From Caecitellus pseudoparvulus (lineage: Eukaryota > Bigyra: Bicosoecida), in contig CBFFRQ010000028.1 of NCBI GenBank assembly GCA_965644315.1, positions 118,994 to 182,993 of the forward strand: a DNA stretch of 64,000 bases. The letters run 5' to 3'. The notes beneath the pieces were generated by a model, which was not told the origin of the DNA, did not search any database, and saw only the letters and a list, made by a program, of their open reading frames with translations. How positions within the stretch are numbered: the stretch's first letter is position 1; every line of letters begins with the position of its first letter. Position numbers and translations under genes: made by a program. This document shows, one piece after another, positions 33,535 to 42,762 of the stretch.

Positions 33535-34950
33535 ATGGCAGCACAAGCACAGGCCCCTACTTCACATGCCACTGCTGCCGTGGGGACAGCGGCAGAGCTC
33601 ATGGAGGGTACGTCGCTGCAGGGTGGTGGCATTGCTGTGGCATCGTCCAGCAGGCACTCTCGGACTGCCTTCTGACGCCCTGCACAGAGTTCGACACGGA
33701 CAGCAAGATGCTGTTCCAGACCACAAAGGACGTGAAACCCGTCAAGACGTTCGAGGCGATGGGCCTGAAGGAGCAGCTGCTGCGGGGCATCTACGCGTAT
33801 GGTGCGTGTGGTGCAGGGCAGCCAACGCACATCCACGCAGCCCATTCACCCAGCCCCCCCCCCCCGCTTGCGCCCCTCTGCAGGCTTCGAGAAGCCCTCT
33901 GCCATTCAGCAGCGCGCCATCATGCCGGTGCTGGCGGGGCGTGACGTCATCGCGCAGAGCCAGGCGGGGACGGGCAAGACGGCAGTGTTCGCCATCTCCT
34001 CCCTGCAGATCACGGACATCTCCCGGAACGAGCCACAGGCCCTCATCATGTCCCCCACGCGGGAGCTGGCGGAGCAGACGCAGAAGGTCATCATGGCCCT
34101 GGGGGACTACCTGAACGTCCGCTGCCACGCGTGCATCGGCGGCAAGAGCGTGGGGGATGACATTCGCCGTCTGGACTCGGGCGTGCACATCGTGTCCGGC
34201 ACCCCGGGACGTGTCTTTGACATGATAGGGCGGGGGCACCTGTCCACGCGCGGCATCAAGCTCCTGGTCATCGACGAGGCGGACGAGATGCTCAACGCCG
34301 GGTTCAAGGAGCAGATCTACGACATCTACCGCACCCTACCGGCGGAGGTGCGCGTGGTGCTGGTGTCCGCCACCATGCCCAAGGAGGTGCTGGAGCTGAC
34401 GCGGCTGTTCATGACCTCCCCTGTGCGCGTGCTGGTGAAGCGCGACGAGCTGACGCTGGAGGGCATCAAGCAGTTCTTCGTGGCGGTGGAGAAGGAGGAG
34501 TGGAAGTTTGAGACGCTGTGCGACCTGTACGACACGCTGACCATCACGCAGGCGGTCATCTTCGTGAACACCAAGCGCAAGGCGGACTGGCTGGCCACCA
34601 AGATGCGGGAGGCCAGCTTCACTGTCTCTGCCATGCACGGCGCCATGCCCCAGAAGGAGCGAGATGCCGTCATGTCCGAGTTCAGGTCGGGCGCCTCCCG
34701 TGTGCTCATCGCCACGGACGTGTGGGGCCGCGGCCTGGACGTGCAGCAGGTGTCCCTCGTCATCAACTACGACCTGCCCACGTCCCGTGAGAACTACATC
34801 CACCGCATCGGGCGCTCTGGGCGCTTCGGCCGCAAGGGTGTTGCCATCAACTTCGTCACTGACGAGGACGTGTCTGTCCTGCGTGACATTGAGCAGTACT
34901 ACGCAACGCAGATCGACGAGATGCCCATGAACGTTGCAGACATGATGTGA
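33535..34950 (+). CDS. EIF4A3: DEAD-box RNA helicase eIF4A-III (exon junction complex core)
   Basis: Three exons, 33535-33607, 33688-33801 and 33884-34950, give 417 aa. All helicase motifs are present: the Q motif [23 protein letters not shown] (motif I), [19 protein letters not shown], then HRIGRSGR (VI). The sequence [18 protein letters not shown] and the ending [13 protein letters not shown] are hallmarks of eIF4A-III rather than eIF4A-I/II. In other eukaryotes it clamps spliced mRNA within the exon junction complex, in keeping with this intron-rich genome. Intron 2 carries a 12-13 base C run before its acceptor. ATTTCCGC lies about 65 nt upstream of the start. Confidence 0.96.
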
Positions 34951-35155
34951 GCTGCTGTTGGCAGGGAGGGGGCTGCGAGGGGGCCGCTGGAGGGGCGGCG
35001 TGAAATGCAAGTTGCCTCTCACGGCGCCCGACCGGAGCGCCATACATTCAACACCCACGAACACCCGCGTGGTCACGCCGACGTTCACACGGAGCCCACT
35101 CACTGTGTGTGCGCTTGGGCTGTGCCCGTGGCCCCCACACGCCGCCTGCTGCACC

Positions 35156-37408
35156 ATGGCTGCGCCAGCGGCGCAGGCTGCAGCTCTGCAAGCCACTGAG
35201 CTGACACTGTTGCAGGCCCTGGCTGCCATGCGGAAGAAGGCGGTCACACACGACACCTACTGCGACGAGCTGCTGGAACGGTACAGGGAGGTGAAGTTTT
35301 TCCGGGCGCTGCAGCTGTCTGAGTACGAGGGGGCGCACCCAGAGGTGCTGAGCGTTTCCCACCGCGACATTTCGGGAGCCGCCTCCCAGGCCGCCGCAGA
35401 GGCTGCAGCGGCTGCTGCCGCCAAAGCACAGGAGCTGGGCATGCCTGTCAAGACGCCCATTGCGCCTGCGGTGCAGCCGGCGCCTGAGGAGCGCTTTGAC
35501 TACCTGCGCTCTCTCCTCGGCGGCGTGCCCTTTGTCGTGTCCAACAACATTGACGCTGCGCTGCACCAGACGACGGCGGGCAGCAGCGCCCTGGTGGGCC
35601 TCAGCCGCCCCAGTCGCAACGCAGCCATTGTGGAGGGCATGCGGGCAGCAGGAGCCTGGGTCATGGGCAGTGCCAGCACACACAGCCTGAGCCTCGGTGC
35701 CACCGGCACGCTGAGCTTACTGGGCCCTGTCGTGAACCCGTACACTGACTTGGGCATTGCAGGCGGCTCTGCTTCGGGCGTGGCGGCTGCTGTGTCTTCA
35801 CGGTTCGTGCCCTTTGGCCTGGCTGTGGACACGGTGGGGGACGCGCGGGCCCCGGCCGCTCTGTGTGGCGTGGTGGCGTTCCGCCCGACACTGGGCCGGT
35901 ACGCCACGCGAGGCCTGCTGGGCACTGCCAGCACGCTGGATGCGCCCTCCATCGTTGCTCGCTGCGTCAAAGATGTGCGTTTCTTGGACACCCTCCTCAC
36001 AGCCACACGGGAGATTGACTGCCCACAGTACGACCTGCCGGTGCTCAAGCGGGCGCCCGTGGAGGGGGAGGAGGAAGAGGAGGAGGAGGAGGAGGGTGAG
36101 GGAGCGCCGGCCACAGACGAGGAGGAGCTGGAGGCTGCGGCTGCCCGCATCCAGGCGCTCCTGCGCGGCAAGGCAGCCCGTTCACGGGTCGCTGGCATGC
36201 GCGCTGCCGCCCAGCCGGCCGCCGTGGCCGACCCAGAGCAGGAGCAGGCAGCCCTGCGCATCCAGGCCATCGCTCGTGGACGCATTGGTCGCAAGGCGGT
36301 GGCAGACATGGTCAGTGAACGGGAAAGCGCGGCAGCGTCACGCATCCAGGCCCTCCTGCGAGGCCGGGCCACGCGGGCCAGTTTGTCGGTGCCGGCACCT
36401 CCCGCCGGCGCTGGCGCGTCAGAGGGCAAGGAGGGCAAGGAAGAGGCGGGGCCTGGTGCGTCGCTGCCCCTGGCTGGCAAACGCATCGGTGTCCCTTGGG
36501 ACGCGCTGTGGGAGGCCGCAGATGCCACTGTGCGAGCGGCGGCAGAGGAAGCGATTTCCGCACTGCAAGCCGCCGGCGCCACCATCGTGCGGGCGCCGCT
36601 GCCCGAGGTCATGGACGCTGCCGCTCTGGCAGGCACTGCAGCTGCCCCGCCTCCGCCATCGGCGCCACGGGCTGGTCAGCGCAAGGCGCCTCATGGCGCG
36701 CCTGCACGTGCCGCGGGCGGTCGGCGCCTCAAACGTGGGCGCCTCGTGCCGCTGGCCGACGCAGCCTGGAACGCCGCCGACATCATCCGTCAATTCGAGA
36801 CGCCGCGTGAGTTGAGCATGTATTTGTCCAGGTCTGGCCTGGACGCCCGCGGCATGACGGTGGAAGGCGTCGTGGCTGGCGCCCTAGCCAGCGACGTGGA
36901 GAAGGAGGGCCTCCTGGCGCAGCTGGACCCCGCCAGCGCCCTGGACCCTGAGACGTACCGCCTGGCGCTGCTGGGCACACGGGAGGCCGTCAGCGCTGCC
37001 CTGCGCGACTACTTCGCTCAGCACGCCCTCACCGCGCTGCTACACCCCACCACTGGCGTGCCGGCCAGCATGGCCCGGGGAGCAGAGGACTCCCTCGTGC
37101 TCTGCAACGGGCAGCTGGTGGCTGCCAGCAAGGCCCTGCTGGGCACCACCTGCATCGCCGCCCTCATGGGCGCGCCTGCAATCACCCTGCCCGTCGGCAC
37201 CGTGAAGCCACGCCCAGACGTGAAACCGGGCAACCCGGGCTCCGAGCGCGTGCCAGTGGGAGTCCAGCTCATGGCGCTGCCAGGGCAGGATGAGGCGCTG
37301 CTGGGAGTGGCGCTGCAGCTACAGGCCCACCTGACCCCCCTCGTGGACCCCATCGTCCTGCGCCGGTGGAAACTGGGCGTGCACAAGCCTAGCAAGCGCC
37401 TGGAGTGA
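35156..37408 (+). CDS. Catalytically degenerate amidase-signature protein with three IQ motifs
   Basis: Single exon, 750 aa. Residues ~115-310 and ~560-740 form an amidase-signature fold (TTAGSSALVGLSRPSRNAAI; IAGGSASGVAAAV; ALCGVVAFRPTLGRYATRG; SERVPVGVQLMALPGQDEAL). Of the Lys/cis-Ser/Ser triad, only the cis-Ser (Ser205 in GGSASG) is kept. The lysine position (normally V-K-D-N) is Ser129 in PFVVSNNID, and the nucleophile serine (normally DTGGSIR) is Asp229 in DTVGDAR. Between the halves, after an acidic Glu run, come three IQ motifs: ARIQALLRGKAARSR (~330), LRIQAIARGRIGRK (~366) and SRIQALLRGRATR (~393), which bind calmodulin-type proteins. I infer a non-catalytic, calcium/calmodulin-responsive scaffold. 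Confidence 0.85.
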   Translation: MAAPAAQAAALQATELTLLQALAAMRKKAVTHDTYCDELLERYREVKFFRALQLSEYEGAHPEVLSVSHRDISGAASQAAAEAAAAAAAKAQELGMPVKTPIAPAVQPAPEERFDYLRSLLGGVPFVVSNNIDAALHQTTAGSSALVGLSRPSRNAAIVEGMRAAGAWVMGSASTHSLSLGATGTLSLLGPVVNPYTDLGIAGGSASGVAAAVSSRFVPFGLAVDTVGDARAPAALCGVVAFRPTLGRYATRGLLGTASTLDAPSIVARCVKDVRFLDTLLTATREIDCPQYDLPVLKRAPVEGEEEEEEEEEGEGAPATDEEELEAAAARIQALLRGKAARSRVAGMRAAAQPAAVADPEQEQAALRIQAIARGRIGRKAVADMVSERESAAASRIQALLRGRATRASLSVPAPPAGAGASEGKEGKEEAGPGASLPLAGKRIGVPWDALWEAADATVRAAAEEAISALQAAGATIVRAPLPEVMDAAALAGTAAAPPPPSAPRAGQRKAPHGAPARAAGGRRLKRGRLVPLADAAWNAADIIRQFETPRELSMYLSRSGLDARGMTVEGVVAGALASDVEKEGLLAQLDPASALDPETYRLALLGTREAVSAALRDYFAQHALTALLHPTTGVPASMARGAEDSLVLCNGQLVAASKALLGTTCIAALMGAPAITLPVGTVKPRPDVKPGNPGSERVPVGVQLMALPGQDEALLGVALQLQAHLTPLVDPIVLRRWKLGVHKPSKRLE
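36061..36098 (+). repeat. GAG/GAGGAA-rich coding tract
   Basis: An interrupted GAG run encodes about ten glutamates at the boundary between the pseudo-amidase N-terminal half and the IQ insert. It is low-complexity sequence and probably a flexible linker. Confidence 0.75.
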
Positions 37409-37455
37409 CGGGAGCAATGCAAGCTGGACAGCGCAGAGCACGCCCCACCTCTCGC

Positions 37456-39441
37456 CTAGTGTGACAGGGGGGCAAACGGGTCCTGGTCGCCCATGCCGAC
37501 TCGGCCTCGCACGTACTTGCGGGGAGCTGGCGCAGGCGCGACGGGTGGGGGGGGGGCGCCGGAGGCCTGCCGAGCTTTCTTGAAGGCGGAGAACAGCGTG
37601 CCTTTCTGTGCCTCCACTGCCCGTGTGCGTTTGCTGCCGCCTGCACTGCTTCTGTGGGGCGCCTTCTTGGCCTGCCGCTTGCGGTGTGTGGCTCGAGGGG
37701 CTGGGGCTGGGGCTGGGGCGCGGGGCGTGAAGTCCGCCGCGTGTGCGCCGGACAGGCCCCGAAGGGAGTCCACACCTCGAGAGGAGCGGGGGGCGTCTGT
37801 CACGACGGGGATGGACGCAGCCACGCCTGCGAGCCAGGACTCGTCGCCGTCGCCGGCGGGGCTGCCGCTGCGAGCTGGCGCTCGTGGCGGCGGCGTCGGC
37901 GGCGACAGCACTGCGCCTCGCAAGGCGGCTGACAGGGCCTTTGCTCGCGCGCTTTGACGCTCCAGCGCGCCTCCACCAGTCAGAGACGCTGCTGCGTTGG
38001 GTTTCTTGCCTGAGCTGGCAGGCTGCAGCGCTGCCAGGCGGCTGAGCGGCACGACATTGCGCGGTGCAGGGCTGTGCACGGGGGATGGCGGCGGGTGAGG
38101 TGACACCACCTGCACAGAGGCAGGGGAGGACGGTGTCGGCGTCCACGTGCTCGATGCAGGGGGTGGGGAAGCGGGTGGCGGCACGGCAGTGGAGGCAGGG
38201 GCAACATCCCCCGCGGCGCCAAAAGCCCGCCGCCCACGCTTGCCCACGCGTTGCCGGCGGGGAGCTGCAGGAAGGGGGGCACTGGCCTCCTCCTCCTCCG
38301 TATCACTTTCATGTGGTGCTCCAGTGGGGCCACCCGTGATGCCGTTCGCTGCAAGCAGGCTGCCCTGGCTCTGCACCTGCGCAGACAACGCAGCAACGCG
38401 CTCTTGCAACGCCGCCACGCGCCCCTCGGCAGCAGAAGCCGCCTGGCGTGCAGAGGCGGCGTCAGCTTTGAGCCCCTTAACGTTGTGGTTCAGGGACCTG
38501 GCTGTCTTCTCTGCCGCCGCCAGCTGCGTGTGGCTCAGCTGCAGCGCTTCGTGCTGCCGGGCAACAAACGCCAACGCAACCTTGGCTCGCCGGTCAGCGT
38601 CCCGCACTTTCCCAACTGCCTGCTTCGCGGCAGCGAGCGCCTGGGGGGTGAGGTTGCTGAGATAGTTCGCAATGGAGCCTGACAGGCGCATGGCCGTCAT
38701 TTCTTTCTGCATCTGTGCCATGGAGCGTTTGGCCGAGGCGAGGTCAGCTGCCGCGTGGGCCTCGCGTTTCTCAACACGGCGCAGGTCAGCCTCCATGGCC
38801 TGCAACGCCTGCACCGCGGAGCTGCTGGCCACGGATGCATCAAGCAAGTCTTGTTTCACGCGTTCGTGCTCGCCTTGCAGCGCCATGTGCTCCTCGCGCC
38901 ACCTGGCGGCGGCTGCTTTGTACGCCGCGGCGCTGGCCTGTGCCTCGGCCAGCGCTGCTGTGGCCCCTTCCAGCGACGTGACGTCGTGTGCACTGGAGGG
39001 CGCCTCCTCGTCGCAGTCTCCACTGGAAAAGTGCAGCGGGATGGGTCCCAGAGCTGCGCGAGAAGGGAGGGGGGCTGTCAAATCAGGCGCAGTGCACCAC
39101 AACGGCAGCGCCTGCGCCACACACCTGCAGTCCGACTGGATGCAGGGCACCGTACAGAGTGATGCGTCGCTCGGCACAGCGGGCATGAACCGTGGCTGTC
39201 CACCCATGGCTTGATGCTGCGTCGCGCGGGTGACGCGGGATCGGTGGGGATGCCAAGCTGTGGCACGGCAGCTTGCGCAGGCGATCTGGGGCGGTACAGG
39301 CGCGACTGGGACGCACCATCCCTCACAAAACACGTGGCCACAGCGAAGAGCTGCTAATGGGACAGGTTCTTGCACACCAGCAGTGGCCAGCAGCGGGCGA
39401 AGGCAGATGGTGCACACGTTCTGGTGCTTGGCGTTGGCCAT
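37456..39441 (-). CDS. RING-finger (C3HC4) coiled-coil protein, putative E3 ubiquitin ligase
   Basis: Three exons: 39441-39317, 39216-39125 and 39053-37456, giving 604 aa. Splicing joins CTIC, RCGHVFCEG and CIKPWVDSHGSCPLCRATHH into a complete C3HC4 RING at residues ~10-60; without the 100-nt first intron the RING would be broken. A coiled coil follows at ~95-280 (ARWREEHMALQGEHERVKQD). The C-terminus is basic, Ser/Pro-rich and disordered. RING proteins recruit ubiquitin-conjugating enzymes. An N-terminal RING plus coiled coil recalls TRAIP-like ligases, but I see no diagnostic C-terminal motif. The start is 143 nt from the divergent CBS-protein start. Confidence 0.82.
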   Translation of the reverse strand: MANAKHQNVCTICLRPLLATAGVQEPVPLAALRCGHVFCEGWCVPVAPVPPQIACASCRATAWHPHRSRVTRATQHQAMGGQPRFMPAVPSDASLCTVPCIQSDCRCVAQALPLWCTAPDLTAPLPSRAALGPIPLHFSSGDCDEEAPSSAHDVTSLEGATAALAEAQASAAAYKAAAARWREEHMALQGEHERVKQDLLDASVASSSAVQALQAMEADLRRVEKREAHAAADLASAKRSMAQMQKEMTAMRLSGSIANYLSNLTPQALAAAKQAVGKVRDADRRAKVALAFVARQHEALQLSHTQLAAAEKTARSLNHNVKGLKADAASARQAASAAEGRVAALQERVAALSAQVQSQGSLLAANGITGGPTGAPHESDTEEEEASAPLPAAPRRQRVGKRGRRAFGAAGDVAPASTAVPPPASPPPASSTWTPTPSSPASVQVVSPHPPPSPVHSPAPRNVVPLSRLAALQPASSGKKPNAAASLTGGGALERQSARAKALSAALRGAVLSPPTPPPRAPARSGSPAGDGDESWLAGVAASIPVVTDAPRSSRGVDSLRGLSGAHAADFTPRAPAPAPAPRATHRKRQAKKAPHRSSAGGSKRTRAVEAQKGTLFSAFKKARQASGAPPPPVAPAPAPRKYVRGRVGMGDQDPFAPLSH

Positions 39442-39584
39442 GGCGCAACGCCGATGAAACGCCGGTCACTTGCCTTCACACGACACATCCCCCACGCCAC
39501 CCAGCACAACGCTGCACGTGTAAGTGACACGGCACATGAAGTGTGTGAGGATTTCCGCCGTGGTTTCGTTTTGACCCTGCCGCC

Positions 39585-42497
39585 ATGCCAGCCTGCACGG
39601 TGCCGTTGACTGCCACGGCAGCCGAGGTTGCCCAGGCCCTCGTCGCGTCACGCAGCAAGGCAGCAGGCGTCGTGGACAGCGATGGGCGCCTCGTCGGGCT
39701 GGTTTCTGTGCGGGACATCATCAAGCGGGTGGTGTACCCCGGGAAGCGTGTGGCAGAGTGCCAGGTGTCTGAGTTTGGCACGATGCACCCGCGCACCATG
39801 ACGTTGGCCGAAGCCCGCGACAGGACGGCAGCCTTGACCCTCATGGCTCAGCACGGCTTTCGACATGTGCCAGTCGTGAACGATGACGGGTCCCTCTCAC
39901 ACATGCTGGATGTTCTCAGCGTCACACAAGAGGTCATGGGCGGACTGGGCTCCGATGACGAGGAGGAGACTGTGTGTGCGCAGCCGTTATCAAACTCCGC
40001 ACCTCGCTCGCCCGCCCACGCCCCTGCCTCCCCTCCCCCCGCACAGGACATCGGCGAGGCGTTTGCAGCGAAACTGGCCGAGTTGCAGTCCAAGGTCTCC
40101 TCGTTCTTCTCCCTCTTCAGCCCTGCAGGCACAGCGGCGGCTATCCCTGAAGCAACTGCACATGCTGAGCAACACACGGCACACGGCTCTGCCTCTGACG
40201 GCGCCAGTCCCATCACTGCAGCCATCGCATCCAGGGCCTCCATGCGCCTGCACAGTGGCTGGTCTGGCGAGTATGAACCACTGTTGCCTGCGACGGCGAC
40301 GCTGTACGCAGCCCAGGCCTTCCTCGTGGAGCGCAACGTCAGCGTGGCGTGCGTTGCAGGAGTCAACAACGACGCCGAGCTGGGGGGCGTGCTCACTGAG
40401 GGCGACATCGTCAAGGCCATCGCCCGGCTGGGGGATGGGGACGAGTTCCTGCAGCGCTCTGCCCTGGCGCACATGACCCCAGCCAGCATGGTGAGCACCA
40501 TCCCCACCCACACCAGCGTGGGGTCCGCCCTGCACCTCATGCTGCGGGGCAACTTCCGCCACCTGCCCATGCTGGACGAGGACTCGGGCCGGGTCATGAT
40601 GACGGTGAATGTCCTGCACCTGTCTCGGCAGCTGCTGGGCGTGGCCATTGCCCTGCCCGTCGCAGGCGCCGACAGCGACGACATCGAGGTGGAGTCGGTG
40701 TGCGTGGAGGAGGAGGAGGGGCTGGCGTCCGCCCCCTTCGCCTCCCCCTCGCGCCTGATGTCTCCCGGCCCCCACAGCGCCCCGGAGGCGCCCACGCCTG
40801 GCCCCGCCACGCCAGCGCCCTTCACACCCGCTGCGCCACCTGCCGCTAGCGTGAGCAACACCAGCGCCACAGGCCTCACAGCCATGGACGTCACCCTGGC
40901 ACCCGCCTTCCACCGCCGCCTGTCCTCCACCCTGGCCCTGCACGCCGTCGCCAACGGCCACCGAGCGGCTGCCGCCCACTCCGCTGTCGTCGCCACGGAG
41001 CGCAAGGTGCTGCGCAACTTGGCTCGCCTGCAGGCGGCGGCGGAGCGAGCAGCAGATGGCGCAGCGGCAGACGCCAACGCCGCCCTGGCGTGCCTCGCCC
41101 TCGTGTCCACCCGTGTCCGGGCGCTGCAGCTCATGGGGCATGCCTGGAAGATGCTGGGTGTGACGGGGGACGACGGCGCCGTGGCGGCTGCAGGCGTGCC
41201 CGGTGTCTCCTCGGCAGCTGACGCGCTGTCCAGAGCGCGAGACTGCACGGGTGATGCGCTGGAGGCGCTGCAAGTGTACAACGACTGGCGCCAGCGGGCG
41301 GTGCATGCAGGCGCAGGTGTGACTCCTGGCGACACCCTGACACTTGTGTGTGCCGAGGAGGGGTGTGGCGGCAGCCCAGCACATCCTGCCGCAGCCGGCA
41401 CCAGCACCATCACCGCCGAAGGGGGGGGACTGCGGGTGACTCTCATCGCAGAACACGTGGACGTGTTCCTGCGCCTCATGCGCGCAGAGTTGTGCGTCTT
41501 CACAGGCGACTACGCCAATGTGACCGCCTTGGTGCTTGCTGCGTTGCCGGTGGTGGAATCACAGCTGCCCACACATGCCACCCGCACAGCAGCCGTGTCT
41601 CGGGGGCATGCTCGGCAGTACATCGGCAGCATCCTCACAGACCTGGTGGCAGAGGCAGGGGATGCATGTGAGCTGGCGTCCGAGGCAGTGGCGGGGTCCG
41701 CTGTGGCAGTGCCCAGTGTGGCGTGCCAGCACCTGGCGCCACCCACCGGCGCCATGCACCCCATGGCCCCCCACTTCCAAGCCCCCGCTGCCGCCTCCTT
41801 GGCCCAGCGAGCCGTGGCTAGTGTCAGGGCGGCCCACGCCATCGCGCACCAGTGTGAGTGGCTGCAGGAGGGGCCCATCGCCGCCCGAGCCGCCGCCCTG
41901 CGTGCGCCAGACGTGGCCCTGGAGCAAGCTGCCTGGGCGGCCCTGCGAGCCTGGGCCGAGCGCCAGACGTCGAGTGGCGTGGCTGCTGCCCTTGCTGACG
42001 CCTGTGCCTTGGCAGGGGAGGCACTGCCGGCGTGGGGCGGCTCCCAGCAGCCCTGCTGCTTCACGGCCTGGAGGTTCATGCACCACGCCGCTGCGCTGCG
42101 TGGAAGCTGTCCCCGCGCCTTGGCGGGCAGTGCCTGTGCGGCAGCCGCTCTGTCCCAGGCTGCTAGCGGCAGCCCTGCCGTGGCGGCGGCGTGGCGTGCC
42201 AGGGCGCTGGTGTCTGCAGGGGGCGCCCTGCACGCTGCAGCCATGGCTGCCGGCGGGCTGCATGGCGCTGCGCAGGGTGACGCTCGTGAGGCGGCGGCGT
42301 GGACCGGCCCTCTGGAGCGCCTCACTCTGGCCCTGGCGGAGGCCAGCGCGGCAGGGCTGGCGGGGGAGACGCAGGAGCGGGCACCGCTTGCAGCCAGCGC
42401 TGTGGAGAACACGCCAGGCGCCTCCCCCGCCAAGACCGGCGCGCAGAGCGAGCTGGATGAGCTGGCCGCTCTGCTTGCTGCCCACGGGGACGCGTAG
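39585..42497 (+). CDS. Four-CBS-domain protein with long Ala-rich C-terminus
   Basis: Single-exon model, 970 aa. Two CBS pairs are seen: residues ~1-125 (VVDSDGRLVGLVSVRDIIKR; RHVPVVNDDGSLSHMLDV) and ~220-350 (GGVLTEGDIVKAIARLGDGD; LMLRGNFRHLPMLDEDSGR). This resembles the CBS core of plant CBSCBSPB and fungal Mug70-type proteins, but no PB1 domain is found. CBS pairs bind adenosyl ligands and act as energy sensors. Residues ~435-970 are very Ala-rich helices of unknown function. The first CBS starts only ~7 residues after the ATG, so an upstream coding exon may be missing. A GATTTCCGCC motif lies ~35 nt upstream. Confidence 0.8.
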   Translation: MPACTVPLTATAAEVAQALVASRSKAAGVVDSDGRLVGLVSVRDIIKRVVYPGKRVAECQVSEFGTMHPRTMTLAEARDRTAALTLMAQHGFRHVPVVNDDGSLSHMLDVLSVTQEVMGGLGSDDEEETVCAQPLSNSAPRSPAHAPASPPPAQDIGEAFAAKLAELQSKVSSFFSLFSPAGTAAAIPEATAHAEQHTAHGSASDGASPITAAIASRASMRLHSGWSGEYEPLLPATATLYAAQAFLVERNVSVACVAGVNNDAELGGVLTEGDIVKAIARLGDGDEFLQRSALAHMTPASMVSTIPTHTSVGSALHLMLRGNFRHLPMLDEDSGRVMMTVNVLHLSRQLLGVAIALPVAGADSDDIEVESVCVEEEEGLASAPFASPSRLMSPGPHSAPEAPTPGPATPAPFTPAAPPAASVSNTSATGLTAMDVTLAPAFHRRLSSTLALHAVANGHRAAAAHSAVVATERKVLRNLARLQAAAERAADGAAADANAALACLALVSTRVRALQLMGHAWKMLGVTGDDGAVAAAGVPGVSSAADALSRARDCTGDALEALQVYNDWRQRAVHAGAGVTPGDTLTLVCAEEGCGGSPAHPAAAGTSTITAEGGGLRVTLIAEHVDVFLRLMRAELCVFTGDYANVTALVLAALPVVESQLPTHATRTAAVSRGHARQYIGSILTDLVAEAGDACELASEAVAGSAVAVPSVACQHLAPPTGAMHPMAPHFQAPAAASLAQRAVASVRAAHAIAHQCEWLQEGPIAARAAALRAPDVALEQAAWAALRAWAERQTSSGVAAALADACALAGEALPAWGGSQQPCCFTAWRFMHHAAALRGSCPRALAGSACAAAALSQAASGSPAVAAAWRARALVSAGGALHAAAMAAGGLHGAAQGDAREAAAWTGPLERLTLALAEASAAGLAGETQERAPLAASAVENTPGASPAKTGAQSELDELAALLAAHGDA

Positions 42498-42762
42498 TGG
42501 CTGCCAACATGCGTCCACGCCTGGCCTGAACAGCACACACCAGGACACAGTGCCGCGTGCCAACAAATTCATTCGCGTGTTTGCACTCTGTGTAACAGAG
42601 TGTCTGTGTTTGGCGAACTGCAGCCACGCTGGCGCTCCTTCGCCGCTTCTCGCAGCAGATTCGTTGCGTGGTGAGGGTGGCAGGTGCAGTGCAGTGCACC
42701 TCTGTGCAGGCTTCGGACAGGGCCTGCTTTGGTGGGAGTGAAAGCCTTCTAGCAATTGAAGC

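Noticed and set aside
39217-39316. Unspliced reading through the first RING-gene intron
   Set aside because: The unspliced frame breaks the RING after its sixth ligand. Removing 39217-39316 restores the GC and CPLC ligand positions exactly.
39848-41503. Two long minus-strand open frames (551 and 488 codons) opposite the CBS gene
   Set aside because: Both mirror the CBS-encoding exon and lack any recognisable fold or start context.
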